NCBI GenBank assembly: GCA_947493035.1
Contig: CANLOW010000004.1
Coordinates: 1 to 64,000, forward strand
Reading direction: 5' to 3'
Origin: an uncultured Aquimarina sp.
Lineage (GTDB): Bacteria > Bacteroidota > Bacteroidia > Flavobacteriales > Flavobacteriaceae
DNA: 64,000 nucleotides
Position 1 is the stretch's first letter. Each line of letters begins with the position of its first letter. The position numbers and the translations under genes were made by a program. Shown piece by piece: positions 37,638 to 45,485 of the stretch. Below the pieces are notes generated by a model. That model saw nothing but the letters and a program-made list of their open reading frames with translations, was not told the origin of the DNA and made no database searches.

Positions 37638-39377
37638 ATGAATAAAACTGTAGATATAAATTTAGCTGGATTTCTCTTCCATATTGATGAAGAAGCCTAT
37701 TCAAGACTGAAACAGTATTTACATGCTGTTGAAGCCTCTCTTAATAATGACCCTGGCAAAAGTGAAATCATGTCTGATATTGAAGCACGTATTGCCGAGT
37801 TATTTTTTGACAAGCAAGCTTTTCAAAATCAAGTAATCAATGTTGGGATGGTTGAGGAAGTAATCACTATCATGGGAGCTCCTGAAGATTATGAAATTGA
37901 TGATACTGAAACAGAAAAGAGTAGTTCTGAAACCAAATCAACAACATCTGAAAAAGAAATTCCTAAAAAACTTTATCGAGATGCTAACGATGCTTATGCT
38001 GGTGGAGTTTCTTCGGGACTTGGTCATTACTTTAATATTGAACCCTTTTGGATCAGGTTATCTTGGGTATTACTTACTATTTTCACTAGTGGGAGTTTTA
38101 TTTTAATCTATCTCGGATTCTGGTTTTTTGTACCTAGAGCAAATACAACCGCTGAACAACTCGAAATGAAAGGACAAGCTGTTAACCTTAATAGTATTGG
38201 AGAATCAGTACGTTCGTCTGGAGAAAATATTAGCAGAAAGTCGGCTACTTTTTTTGAAAATGCTGGAGAAATCCTAAAAAAGCTTGTTTCATTTTTAGTA
38301 AAATTCTTCGGCGCATATCTAGTCTTTATTGCTTCAATTGTTATTATAGGAAGTTTAATCGCGGTTACAAGTGTTTTTATCTTTAAGGCTGGAGAAAATC
38401 ACTTTTACGATTTCATTAATGCTGCTAATATTGGCATTCCATACCAATTAATCGGATTACCAATTTTCCTACTTGTTGCTATACCAATGTTTTTCCTAGG
38501 TTTTTTAGGAATGCGTTTATTGTTAAAAAGAACAAAAACAATCAATAAACCTATTGTATTTAGTCTTATTGGAGTATGGTTTTTAAGTGGAATTATTATT
38601 GGCGTATTTATTTACAAAGAAGCGAATGAGCGTAGCCAACAAGCATTTATTCACGATACTACCGAACTTCCTTTTACTGCAAATGACACCTTAAATATAT
38701 CTGCTCTTACTAAGCTTTCCGATACACAGGAAACTAATTTATCAAGAAGTGGCTTTGAAAATAATAGTTTTTCAGTAAACTATGATACTGGAGAAAAAAG
38801 AATACTACTTCACAAAACACATCTTTATGTAAAGCCTTCATCGGATGAGAAAGCGTACATAAAAATTAGTAAGCTAGGAAAAGGGAAAAACTTTGACAGT
38901 GCTAAAGCGAATGCCGAAGCCATATCTTATGATTATAAAATAGAAGGCAATAAACTGATCTTATCAAAAGATGCAATGACTGATTTTCAAAATGAATGGA
39001 AAAATCAACAATTATACATCAATCTATTTATCCCAGAGGGCATGACTGTAATTGGAAATCAAAGTACAACACAAATGAATCGTAATGCATGGGATGAATC
39101 TACTTCTTTAAACCATAAGGAGGGAAAATATGTAACCATGCAAAATCAAAAGCTAATTTGTACTTCTTGTAATACTTCCGAAACTATGCATCATGATCAT
39201 AATGAAAATTACATCAATGATAATGGTATTAATCTAAACTTTACAGGAGACAATAATGAAAAGTTTCATTTGAAGATTGATGAAAATGGAATCCGTATAG
39301 AAGGAAAAGATAATAGCGAGGATTTTAAATTAAAAATTGATGAAAACGGGGTGCAAATTGATGGAAATACTGATTAG
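37638..39377 (+). CDS. PspC domain membrane protein
   Basis: 579 residues. An N-terminal cytoplasmic domain (1-90, VDINLAGFLFHIDEEAY...DIEARIAELF) precedes a PspC domain (about 110-168, KKLYRDANDAYAGGVSSGLGHYF) with its first membrane helix. Three or four more helices are at about 216-245, 264-291 and 300-321. A large soluble C-terminal part ends in two tandem copies of a short beta repeat (HLKIDENGIRIEG and KLKIDENGVQIDG). PspC is a membrane partner in phage-shock envelope stress. The PadR-PspC pairing is common in Bacteroidota. Confidence 0.92.
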   Translation: MNKTVDINLAGFLFHIDEEAYSRLKQYLHAVEASLNNDPGKSEIMSDIEARIAELFFDKQAFQNQVINVGMVEEVITIMGAPEDYEIDDTETEKSSSETKSTTSEKEIPKKLYRDANDAYAGGVSSGLGHYFNIEPFWIRLSWVLLTIFTSGSFILIYLGFWFFVPRANTTAEQLEMKGQAVNLNSIGESVRSSGENISRKSATFFENAGEILKKLVSFLVKFFGAYLVFIASIVIIGSLIAVTSVFIFKAGENHFYDFINAANIGIPYQLIGLPIFLLVAIPMFFLGFLGMRLLLKRTKTINKPIVFSLIGVWFLSGIIIGVFIYKEANERSQQAFIHDTTELPFTANDTLNISALTKLSDTQETNLSRSGFENNSFSVNYDTGEKRILLHKTHLYVKPSSDEKAYIKISKLGKGKNFDSAKANAEAISYDYKIEGNKLILSKDAMTDFQNEWKNQQLYINLFIPEGMTVIGNQSTTQMNRNAWDESTSLNHKEGKYVTMQNQKLICTSCNTSETMHHDHNENYINDNGINLNFTGDNNEKFHLKIDENGIRIEGKDNSEDFKLKIDENGVQIDGNTD

Positions 39378-39395
39378 ATCTCTTTACCGAAATAA

Positions 39396-39478
39396 GCCTC
39401 TACTTTTTTCATAGTTCACAATTAAGTTTCCTACGAGCAGGCTCCTATTTGGGGCAAGGAGCCTAGCTCGTTTTTTCT
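39396..39478 (+). terminator. Terminator of the padR-pspC operon, copy 1 of a repeated 3' element
   Basis: ACGAGC and AGGCTCC (39433-39445) pair with GGAGCCT, a bulged A (39465), then GCTCGT (39466-39471), followed by T6. The element and about 40 nt upstream (CTCTACTTTTTTCA...TTCACAATTAA) are repeated at 40220-40305 after the next gene. Confidence 0.88.
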
Positions 39479-39513
39479 TTTAAAATGACAAACCACTAAC
39501 CAATAAATTTTAT

Positions 39514-40188
39514 ATGCAAACTAACTCAACACTTAAGCAAACATCAAATACCTTAAGGGTACTGTACCTTTTATGGATGGGCATTGGTATTTTTTCTATC
39601 ATGTACGTCCCCAATAAACTGATCAATTGGGAAGATATTAACGCGACAACAAATAACTTAGTTAATAATGAATTTCTATATAGAGCAGGGATACTCGGCA
39701 GATTTATTACTCAATTATTATTTATCCCTGTTGTTTTACAGTTAAATAAACTTTTAAAATCTATAAATCAAGAAGTTTCCCTTTATATGGTAGTCCTGTC
39801 TTTAATTGCAGTGCCTATAGCGATGGTAAATACTTTCAATGATACCGCTGCACTTTTAAGTGTAAGTGACCCAGATCAAATGATGCTTTATCTTAAACTA
39901 AGTAGTCAAGGAATCTGGATTGCAGAAATCTTTTGGGGATTATGGTTATATCCTTTAGGGTATTTAGTTTATAAATCTGAACTGTTTCCAAAATTCGTAG
40001 GAATAGCACTTATTATTGGAGGAATTGGCTATACGATTTATGGTACAGGAAACATTCTTTCTCCGGATCATTATTCACTTTGGTCTAAATTTGAAACGTT
40101 AAATCTTGGAGAAATGGTATTTGTACTATGGCTCATTTTCGTTGGAGCTAAAGTACCAGAAGAAGAAACCCGTCTAAAAAACTGGTAA
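39514..40188 (+). CDS. DUF4386 family membrane protein
   Basis: 224 residues with six hydrophobic helices. The internal GILGRFITQLLFIPVVLQL and FNDTAALL segments and the late FPKFVGIALIIGGIGY are typical of DUF4386. Function unknown. It stands between two copies of the same terminator element, so it is probably its own transcription unit although only 137 bp separate it from the PspC gene. Confidence 0.88.
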   Translation: MQTNSTLKQTSNTLRVLYLLWMGIGIFSIMYVPNKLINWEDINATTNNLVNNEFLYRAGILGRFITQLLFIPVVLQLNKLLKSINQEVSLYMVVLSLIAVPIAMVNTFNDTAALLSVSDPDQMMLYLKLSSQGIWIAEIFWGLWLYPLGYLVYKSELFPKFVGIALIIGGIGYTIYGTGNILSPDHYSLWSKFETLNLGEMVFVLWLIFVGAKVPEEETRLKNW

Positions 40189-40219
40189 GCCATATAAATA
40201 TCTTGATTCTCTACTAGAG

Positions 40220-40305
40220 GCCTCTACTCTTTTCAAATTTCACAATTAAAGTTCTCTATGGGCAGACTCCTTTCTATTTGTGGCAAGGGGTCTAGCTCAT
40301 TTTTA
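40220..40305 (+). terminator. Terminator of the DUF4386 gene, copy 2 of the repeated 3' element
   Basis: GGGC-AGACTCCTT (40260-40272) pairs with AAGGGGTCT (40285-40293), a bulged A (40294), then GCTC (40295-40298), followed by ATTTTT. Pairing is kept relative to copy 1 although several stem bases differ, and the bulged A is in the same place. Confidence 0.85.
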
Positions 40306-40389
40306 AAAATCAACTAATTATATTTAGGTAAAATATAGAGTGTAACATTTTTTAATAAGTAAATAAATTATAAGAATTCTTAATTTTTT

Positions 40390-41376
40390 CTACAACGCTG
40401 CTACTCTTTTCTTTTTGATTGATTTGTTATTAAACTTTCCATTAATCAAGAAAGCAAATCGGTCTAGAAAATTCATTTCAGAAATAAATACTGCTTTACT
40501 TTCTTTATTCTTAAATAACAGCTGAGGAGAACTTACTAAACTAGCATCAGGCAGCCCACTATTTCTATAATCTTTAGAGCTTATTATCTCTCCTTTCTTA
40601 TATGTATTCTTAAAATCCTTTTTCACTATATAATACACACCTATAGGCACAAAATCTCCTTTCAATTTCTTCACTGAAGGAACTTTACTTCCTATCAATA
40701 ATGCTGATCTTGTTGTGGTTTTAGCTGCTAATTGAACTGTACTATATTTCTTCATCTCAGAAAGCTGAGTTTCTAATTCTGTTAATTTAATTGCATTAGA
40801 ATCAATTTCTATATCAGCTGTTGATGTTGCATCAAAATCCATCTCTTCCATCTCTTCATAATCCCAAAGAATCCTCTTTAAATGAATTTTCAAATCAAAA
40901 TCATTCATTGCAAGTAATTTAAATTTTGCTTGACTCGACGAATTAATATCTGAATCTGCATAAATCAAACCTTTTACATTGTAGTTATTTGCGATAAGCT
41001 GTGCTTCTCTTAATAAATCTTTCTTATCGTTAAATTCACTTTCCGAAGCTAAAAAATCATTAATCAAAGTTCCAATAGATTTAACCTCTTCCTCTTTCTG
41101 GCGTTGTAAATCTTGCTCACCTTCATTACTAATCTCAACTTCTCTTAATTCTTCTATTTGCTTTTCTAAAGCTAGGTAATCTTTATTGATTATTTTTTTA
41201 TTACCACCTCCACTTGTAAAATCTATTTCTCTAAATCCTACGGAATATAACGAAGGAGAAGCCTTAGATTCTTTTAATTTCCTACCTGTATGCACAGGGT
41301 CTAATTCGTATACAGTCGTTTGGGCAAACAATGTAAATCCAATAAAAATTAAAAAGTAGGTTAAATTATTCTTCAT
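40390..41376 (-). CDS. Exported hypothetical protein with coiled coils
   Basis: 328 residues beginning MKNNLTYFLIFIGFTLFAQT, a signal peptide cleaved near residue 19. The start is taken at the ATG 41374-41376; ten extra codons upstream would spoil the signal. Two strongly charged coiled-coil stretches (about 65-105 and 185-215) flank a small helical domain. The C-terminal part (LKGDFVPIGVYYIVKKDFKNTYKKGE) looks like a small beta domain repeated in style from SPOR-like proteins, but no family is recognised. It is nine-codon close to a lipoprotein gene upstream on the same strand and forms an operon amt-lipoprotein-this gene. Confidence 0.75.
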   Translation of the reverse strand: MKNNLTYFLIFIGFTLFAQTTVYELDPVHTGRKLKESKASPSLYSVGFREIDFTSGGGNKKIINKDYLALEKQIEELREVEISNEGEQDLQRQKEEEVKSIGTLINDFLASESEFNDKKDLLREAQLIANNYNVKGLIYADSDINSSSQAKFKLLAMNDFDLKIHLKRILWDYEEMEEMDFDATSTADIEIDSNAIKLTELETQLSEMKKYSTVQLAAKTTTRSALLIGSKVPSVKKLKGDFVPIGVYYIVKKDFKNTYKKGEIISSKDYRNSGLPDASLVSSPQLLFKNKESKAVFISEMNFLDRFAFLINGKFNNKSIKKKRVAAL

Positions 41377-41414
41377 ACTAATTGCTATTAAAATGGGGAT
41401 TAACAAAAAGGGTA

Positions 41415-42056
41415 TTATTTTCTAATTAAATAATTGTACGCATTTAACACGTTTCTGAAAGCTAATTTTTGCTCTTCAGACATTATGCTTTTTTCATATT
41501 TTTTATCACCGATAAGTACTTCTATGACTTCCTTACCTGAAGCTACTTTTTCCATAACGTCTAGCATATTTTCTTTTAATGGAATTTCTAGAAGCTCTAT
41601 TTTATATACTTTTTTACCTTTTGTTTCTGACTTAATTACATCTCCTTTAAAAGAGTAATCCTTATTATCAACTGTTAGTAAAACATTCTCTGTATTTAAC
41701 CATTCATCTGCTACATACCTTATTCTTAATAATATTTGATATGTACCGTTAGATTTTTTGATATATGGATAAAAACATTTTTTGGTACTAAATTTAGGAC
41801 TGCTATGATCGAAATAATATTCTATTCCATTGATCACCTTTAATCTCATATTATCTATAGGGCTATCTACCTTATTATTTCCTAATACGATCCCTTTTTG
41901 ATTTTCATCATACTTACTTTCACCTGTTACTTTGCTGTGAACAGAATTTGAAGCTACTGAAGGTGCTGATCCTGTTTTTTTACAACTAATGCACAAACAA
42001 ATAGTTATACCAATTAATATTTTTGTAAATGTTTTTGTCATTATATCTTGCTTCAT
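41415..42056 (-). CDS. Putative lipoprotein
   Basis: 213 residues with a lipoprotein signal: MTKTFTKILIGITICLCISC, with the lipid-attached Cys followed by KK. The start is placed at ATG 42054-42056, seven bases after the amt stop; the ATG at 42039-42041 is equally possible. The mature part begins with a Ser/Thr/Gly-rich linker and then a beta-rich domain (residues about 60-190) with no recognised family. Located between amt and another exported protein, and likely co-transcribed with both. Confidence 0.8.
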   Translation of the reverse strand: MKQDIMTKTFTKILIGITICLCISCKKTGSAPSVASNSVHSKVTGESKYDENQKGIVLGNNKVDSPIDNMRLKVINGIEYYFDHSSPKFSTKKCFYPYIKKSNGTYQILLRIRYVADEWLNTENVLLTVDNKDYSFKGDVIKSETKGKKVYKIELLEIPLKENMLDVMEKVASGKEVIEVLIGDKKYEKSIMSEEQKLAFRNVLNAYNYLIRK

Positions 42057-42063
42057 TACTAAT

Positions 42064-43326
42064 CTATACTTCTTCAGTATTATTTTTCTCTTCTCCTTGA
42101 TCAATTTGATCAATCTCTTCTGATTTCTCTTCTTCGAAATCTATATTATGCTCCATGTTATCTAGCCCCATCATTTCATACTTTAATGGTACTCGTATTC
42201 CCACAGTGTACTTCAGCAAAACAACTACTACAAAAGTTATAATAATAGACCATACAGCTACAGCGACACCTCCAATTGTTTGAACTTTTAATTGCTCAAA
42301 ATCACCACTGTATACAAGACCTGTCTCCGATGCAAAAAGACCTACCAAAATCGTACCAAAAAATCCTCCAACACCATGTACTGAGAATGCCGATACTGCA
42401 TCATCTATTTTTAATTTTTTCTCTACAAAATCTGTACTTAAAGTTACTAGGACCCCTGCTACTGCACCAATAGCTAAAGCTCCTACAGGAGTTACAACAG
42501 AACAACCTGCGGTGATACTAACCAAACCTCCTAGAGTTCCATTTAATGTCTTTGTTATACTCGCCTTTTTAAACAAAATCCAACTAATCACTAAAGAGAA
42601 AATACCTGCTGAAGCAGCAGCCAAATTAGTATTCAAAATAATTAATGGCACTAATTTTCCGCTTTCACCTGTTATTGATAATGTTGACCCTGCATTTAAA
42701 CCAAACCATCCCATCCATAGAATAAATACTCCTAAAACAGCAAAAAGGGTATTGTGTCCTGGCTTTGAATAAACTTCACCATTCTCTCCATACTTCCCTG
42801 CTCTAGGTCCTAATAATGCTGCATATACAAGTGCTGCAAAACCTCCCATTAAATGAACTGCTGTAGCTCCTGAAAAATCAATAAATCCTAATTGTGTTAA
42901 CCATCCATCTGTTTGCCATATCCAATGACCTGCTATGGGGTATATAAAAGTAGTAAACAAGAACGTAAATATGATATATGTGGGAAACATCGCACGCTCG
43001 GCAATTGAACCTGAAATTATCGTTGCTGCTGTTGCACAAAATACTGTTTGGAACAAAAGATTATGCATATCACTTGGCTCAACATAAAACATGGAAAGCT
43101 CTCCCACTAAACCAAAGACTGAATCTCCATACATAAGAGAGTATCCAACAGCCCAAAATGCTATGATACCAACAAAAATATCCATGATATTCTTCATAGC
43201 AATGTTAGCAATATTCTTTTCACTAGTTAGCCCAGCTTCAAACAATGTAAAACCAGCTTGCATGAAAAAAACTAAAATCCCCATCATTACTACCCAAAAG
43301 AGATCTAGTGTTGCATTAACGTCCAT
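42064..43326 (-). CDS. amt: Ammonium transporter (Amt/MEP/Rh family)
   Basis: 420 residues with eleven hydrophobic helices. The N-terminus MDVNATLDLFWVVMMGILVFFMQAGF, the AMKNIMD segment, and the two pore histidines in HLMGGFAALVYA and FSVHGVGGFFGT are all Amt hallmarks (motifs partly quoted). The C-terminal cytoplasmic tail is extended and very acidic (EEEKSEEIDQIDQGEEKNNTEE). No glnK/PII gene adjoins it, unlike most amt loci; two exported proteins of unknown function follow instead. Confidence 0.97.
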   Translation of the reverse strand: MDVNATLDLFWVVMMGILVFFMQAGFTLFEAGLTSEKNIANIAMKNIMDIFVGIIAFWAVGYSLMYGDSVFGLVGELSMFYVEPSDMHNLLFQTVFCATAATIISGSIAERAMFPTYIIFTFLFTTFIYPIAGHWIWQTDGWLTQLGFIDFSGATAVHLMGGFAALVYAALLGPRAGKYGENGEVYSKPGHNTLFAVLGVFILWMGWFGLNAGSTLSITGESGKLVPLIILNTNLAAASAGIFSLVISWILFKKASITKTLNGTLGGLVSITAGCSVVTPVGALAIGAVAGVLVTLSTDFVEKKLKIDDAVSAFSVHGVGGFFGTILVGLFASETGLVYSGDFEQLKVQTIGGVAVAVWSIIITFVVVVLLKYTVGIRVPLKYEMMGLDNMEHNIDFEEEKSEEIDQIDQGEEKNNTEEV

Positions 43327-43342
43327 AAACTTATTTTTTTTG

Positions 43343-43350
43343 CAAAATTA
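43343..43350 (-). promoter_or_regulatory. amt promoter -7 element
   Basis: The minus strand reads TAATTTTG, a TAnnTTTG match, 17 bp upstream of the amt ATG, giving a very short leader of about 10 nt. Confidence 0.5.
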
Positions 43351-43791
43351 CTTTAATGTTAAAGTTTTTTAAAATATCATGAGTATCAATTACTTAAATT
43401 CTACGTAATACACATTTAATCGATAAAATACATTATTTAATGAATCAAGCATGAAACAGATGTTAATTTCTGTTTATCTAAAAAACCAAAAAAATAAACA
43501 AAATAAGTACAACTACTTATATATACGACAATACTTAAGTATCCCAAATTAAAGCTATTTACAAGAGTTAATTTGATTATTATCTACAAATGGGCAGTCT
43601 TATGCTTATCAAGAATACAAATGACTTACCAATTGACATCGAAACTAATATCAGTTATTGATCATTAGGTTGTTTTTTCTTTATAGTCTATTTGTTATTG
43701 ATTAAGCTAAGAGGCTGGATTCAACCCGAAAAAATTGTGGAGTGTTAGAAATGAATTTATTTTAAAATATAGAAAAAAATTTCATACTAAC

Positions 43792-43896
43792 TTTTGTCAC
43801 TCAGCACATGATGAGGGATCCTATCTAGGATATTTAGTTAACCTAATTGATATGTTTGATGAGATTCCTTCCTGCAAAGGAATGACGATTGGTGTG
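43792..43896. repeat. Dispersed GTCAYTC...GATTCCTTCCT...GGAATGAC intergenic repeat
   Basis: TTTTGTCACTC at the left and GGAATGACGATTGGTGTG at the right form an imperfect inverted pair, with GAGATTCCTTCCTGCAAAGG before the right end. From general knowledge, sequences of this form (GTCATTC...AGATTCCTCCCT...GGAATGAC) are scattered intergenic repeats in many bacteria and are often mistaken for short genes. Confidence 0.6.
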
Positions 43897-44084
43897 TCCA
43901 CAACTTTTTGGTTTGATTAAAGAGACTCTAAAAAAAGCTTTTTTCAAGAGCAAAACATCTAGCTGAAATGTAGTTTAACAAGTTTGACATAAGCCTAAAA
44001 GGCTTCTCTCATTACCCTATAAAACAAAAGGACATAACGACACATTACATCTTTAGTAGTTATATTATATACTTGAAATTAAGC

Positions 44085-44119
44085 ACAAAAAAAAGCTCTA
44101 ACCTAAAAGGTGAGAGCTT
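44085..44119 (-). terminator. Terminator of the Roadblock-like operon
   Basis: On the minus strand AAGCTCT/AGAGCTT plus the inner ACCT/AGGT stem is followed by eight T. It is about 27 bp after the stop of the last gene. Confidence 0.88.
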
Positions 44120-44145
44120 AAACTATAATATACTTTATATTAAAA

Positions 44146-44349
44146 TTAATCCATTGAAAAGAAAAACTTATCAAAAAGCCTTTTTTTCTTCTTCTTGGTG
44201 CTGACGACATTGTCACTTGCACTAGATATATCAGTATTAGAAGAAGACGATCCGTATATAGACATGTACTGTTGTTCATATTTTTTTATAAACAACACAA
44301 AATCCTTTTCTAACCCTAAGTTGGATAATTCTAACTTATTATAAGGCAT
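44146..44349 (-). CDS. Small hypothetical protein of the Roadblock-like operon
   Basis: 67 residues: an N-terminal predicted helix (KLELSNLGLEKDFVLFIKKYEQQYMSIYG), a Ser-rich linker, then a very basic stretch (KKKKKRLFDKFFFSMD) that could bind a membrane or nucleic acid. The ATG overlaps the 3' end of the preceding gene by eleven bases, which supports it being a real translated gene. No family recognised. Confidence 0.65.
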   Translation of the reverse strand: MPYNKLELSNLGLEKDFVLFIKKYEQQYMSIYGSSSSNTDISSASDNVVSTKKKKKRLFDKFFFSMD

Positions 44350-44713
44350 TATTTAATTCTTTTCTATACTTGTTAAGTAACGTTTTAGTTATTGCAATAT
44401 TCGCCTTTGAAGAATCTATTGCTAAATAAATAAAATAACCACCACTAGGTGCTACGTTAATAATATGAATTTGAGTATCTAAAGTAATAGAAATATCTTT
44501 TATTTCATCTTTTAAACCTAATGCTTCCTTTGCTCTTAACTTAGCATTAACTACTTCTAAGTTGTAAGCAGAAGCTAATACAGGGTCGAAACTTGATACA
44601 GCAGTATCAGAGACCATAGATTCTCCTGTGCTTAATTCAGTTACACTAATTGCGATGTAACCAGGAATATTTTCACTTACGTTTTTTACTAAATCATCTA
44701 AAATGTCTTGCAT
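44339..44713 (-). CDS. Probable Roadblock/LC7-fold protein (second of pair)
   Basis: 124 residues. MQDILDDLVKNVSENIPGYIAISVTELSTGESM, then an alpha helix (DPVLASAYNLEVVNAKLRAKEAL), a beta strand run (DISITLDTQIHIINVAPSGGYFIYLAIDSS) and a C-terminal helix. This order, helix-beta-beta-helix-beta-beta-beta-helix, is that of Roadblock/LC7 (MglB-like) domains, which bind small Ras-like GTPases or dimerise in signalling complexes. The start at 44711-44713 is preferred; the frame is open 31 codons further upstream across the preceding gene's end. No GTPase gene adjoins. Family membership is inference from pattern, not a database hit. Confidence 0.7.
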   Translation of the reverse strand: MQDILDDLVKNVSENIPGYIAISVTELSTGESMVSDTAVSSFDPVLASAYNLEVVNAKLRAKEALGLKDEIKDISITLDTQIHIINVAPSGGYFIYLAIDSSKANIAITKTLLNKYRKELNNAL

Positions 44714-44742
44714 GCTTATTGGTTTTAGGGTGTTTATAAATG

Positions 44743-45069
44743 TTATATTTTCTTCAATGTTAATCCTATCAATGCCGTATTGATACTCTTCTCCGAAAAG
44801 AAGCATAAAAAGCTCTTATCGTCATACTTATATAAAAACATCGACTTGCTTCCTGTCCTTAAAGTGATATCACTAATATTAGATTCAAAAAAGTTTTCAA
44901 AAAAATCTTCAGACATATTAAATAAAACATTGGCAAAAACACCAATCTTTTTAAAGTCTGAATTCAGATCATTTTCTTCTTTTGAATAAGTATCTACTAT
45001 TTCTCCTTTCTCATTCACTAAAAGAATGATAGCTGATTTCGTTTTATCTGCTATAGCTTCTAAATTCAT
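44743..45069 (-). CDS. Probable Roadblock/LC7-fold protein (first of pair)
   Basis: 108 residues. SAIILLVNEKGEIVDTYSKEE forms the first beta hairpin, IGVFANVLFNMSEDFFENFF a helix, then SDITLRTGSKSMFLYKYDDKSFLCFFSEKSINTALIG the beta strands and last helix. The layout resembles MglB/Roadblock domains although Cys and Phe are unusually frequent. It is the first gene of a three-gene minus-strand operon with a TATATTTG promoter. A heterodimer with the next protein is plausible; nothing in the sequence proves it. Confidence 0.7.
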   Translation of the reverse strand: MNLEAIADKTKSAIILLVNEKGEIVDTYSKEENDLNSDFKKIGVFANVLFNMSEDFFENFFESNISDITLRTGSKSMFLYKYDDKSFLCFFSEKSINTALIGLTLKKI

Positions 45070-45102
45070 AATGGTAGTTCATACACTCGGAATTTGAAAT
45101 GA

Positions 45103-45110
45103 CAAATATA
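45103..45110 (-). promoter_or_regulatory. Promoter -7 element of the Roadblock-like operon
   Basis: The minus strand reads TATATTTG, an exact consensus match 33 bp upstream of the first ATG of the operon. Confidence 0.6.
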
Positions 45111-45485
45111 TATCAAACAATAACATTAGGCTTTTATTAACAATCAATCAATTAAAGAATCTGCCGAAATGCACAATTAATCGTTAATATACCAAAAAAA
45201 CCTTTTTATTAAGATTTTCCACACTATGTAATAGTTGAAAATACCCAAATCCCTAATGGAATTAAAAATTCTATTTGTTTAAAGAATCAAAAATAAGCTA
45301 TTATTAAATAATTGAGTTGTTTTAAGAGTATTATTTACACAATCATAACTATTTTAAAACTAACACCTCATAAAACAATAAAAGCCAATAATTTACCTTA
45401 ATACAACAAGTGAACAAGACATTATAACTTCTAGTAGGATCTATTAAGTAATAAATTTAATACCTTGCTTAGAAATAAATTTTCA
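45111..45485. other. Intergenic region between divergent Roadblock-like operon and lactonase gene
   Basis: About 375 bp of very AT-rich sequence with no gene. No clear TAnnTTTG element was found for the lactonase gene on the plus strand. Confidence 0.55.

Larger units (their letters stand above)
43327..44145. other. Long intergenic region between amt and the Roadblock-like operon
   Basis: About 820 bp. It holds the amt promoter at its left end, a dispersed repeat at 43792-43896 and a terminator at 44085-44119. The open frame at 43735-43920 is formed by the repeat and is not considered a gene. The rest shows no gene or other structure that I can support. Confidence 0.65.

Noticed and set aside
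43735-43920. 61-codon open frame between amt and the Roadblock-like operon
   Set aside because: Most of it lies in a dispersed intergenic repeat; the translation has no recognisable features and no promoter.
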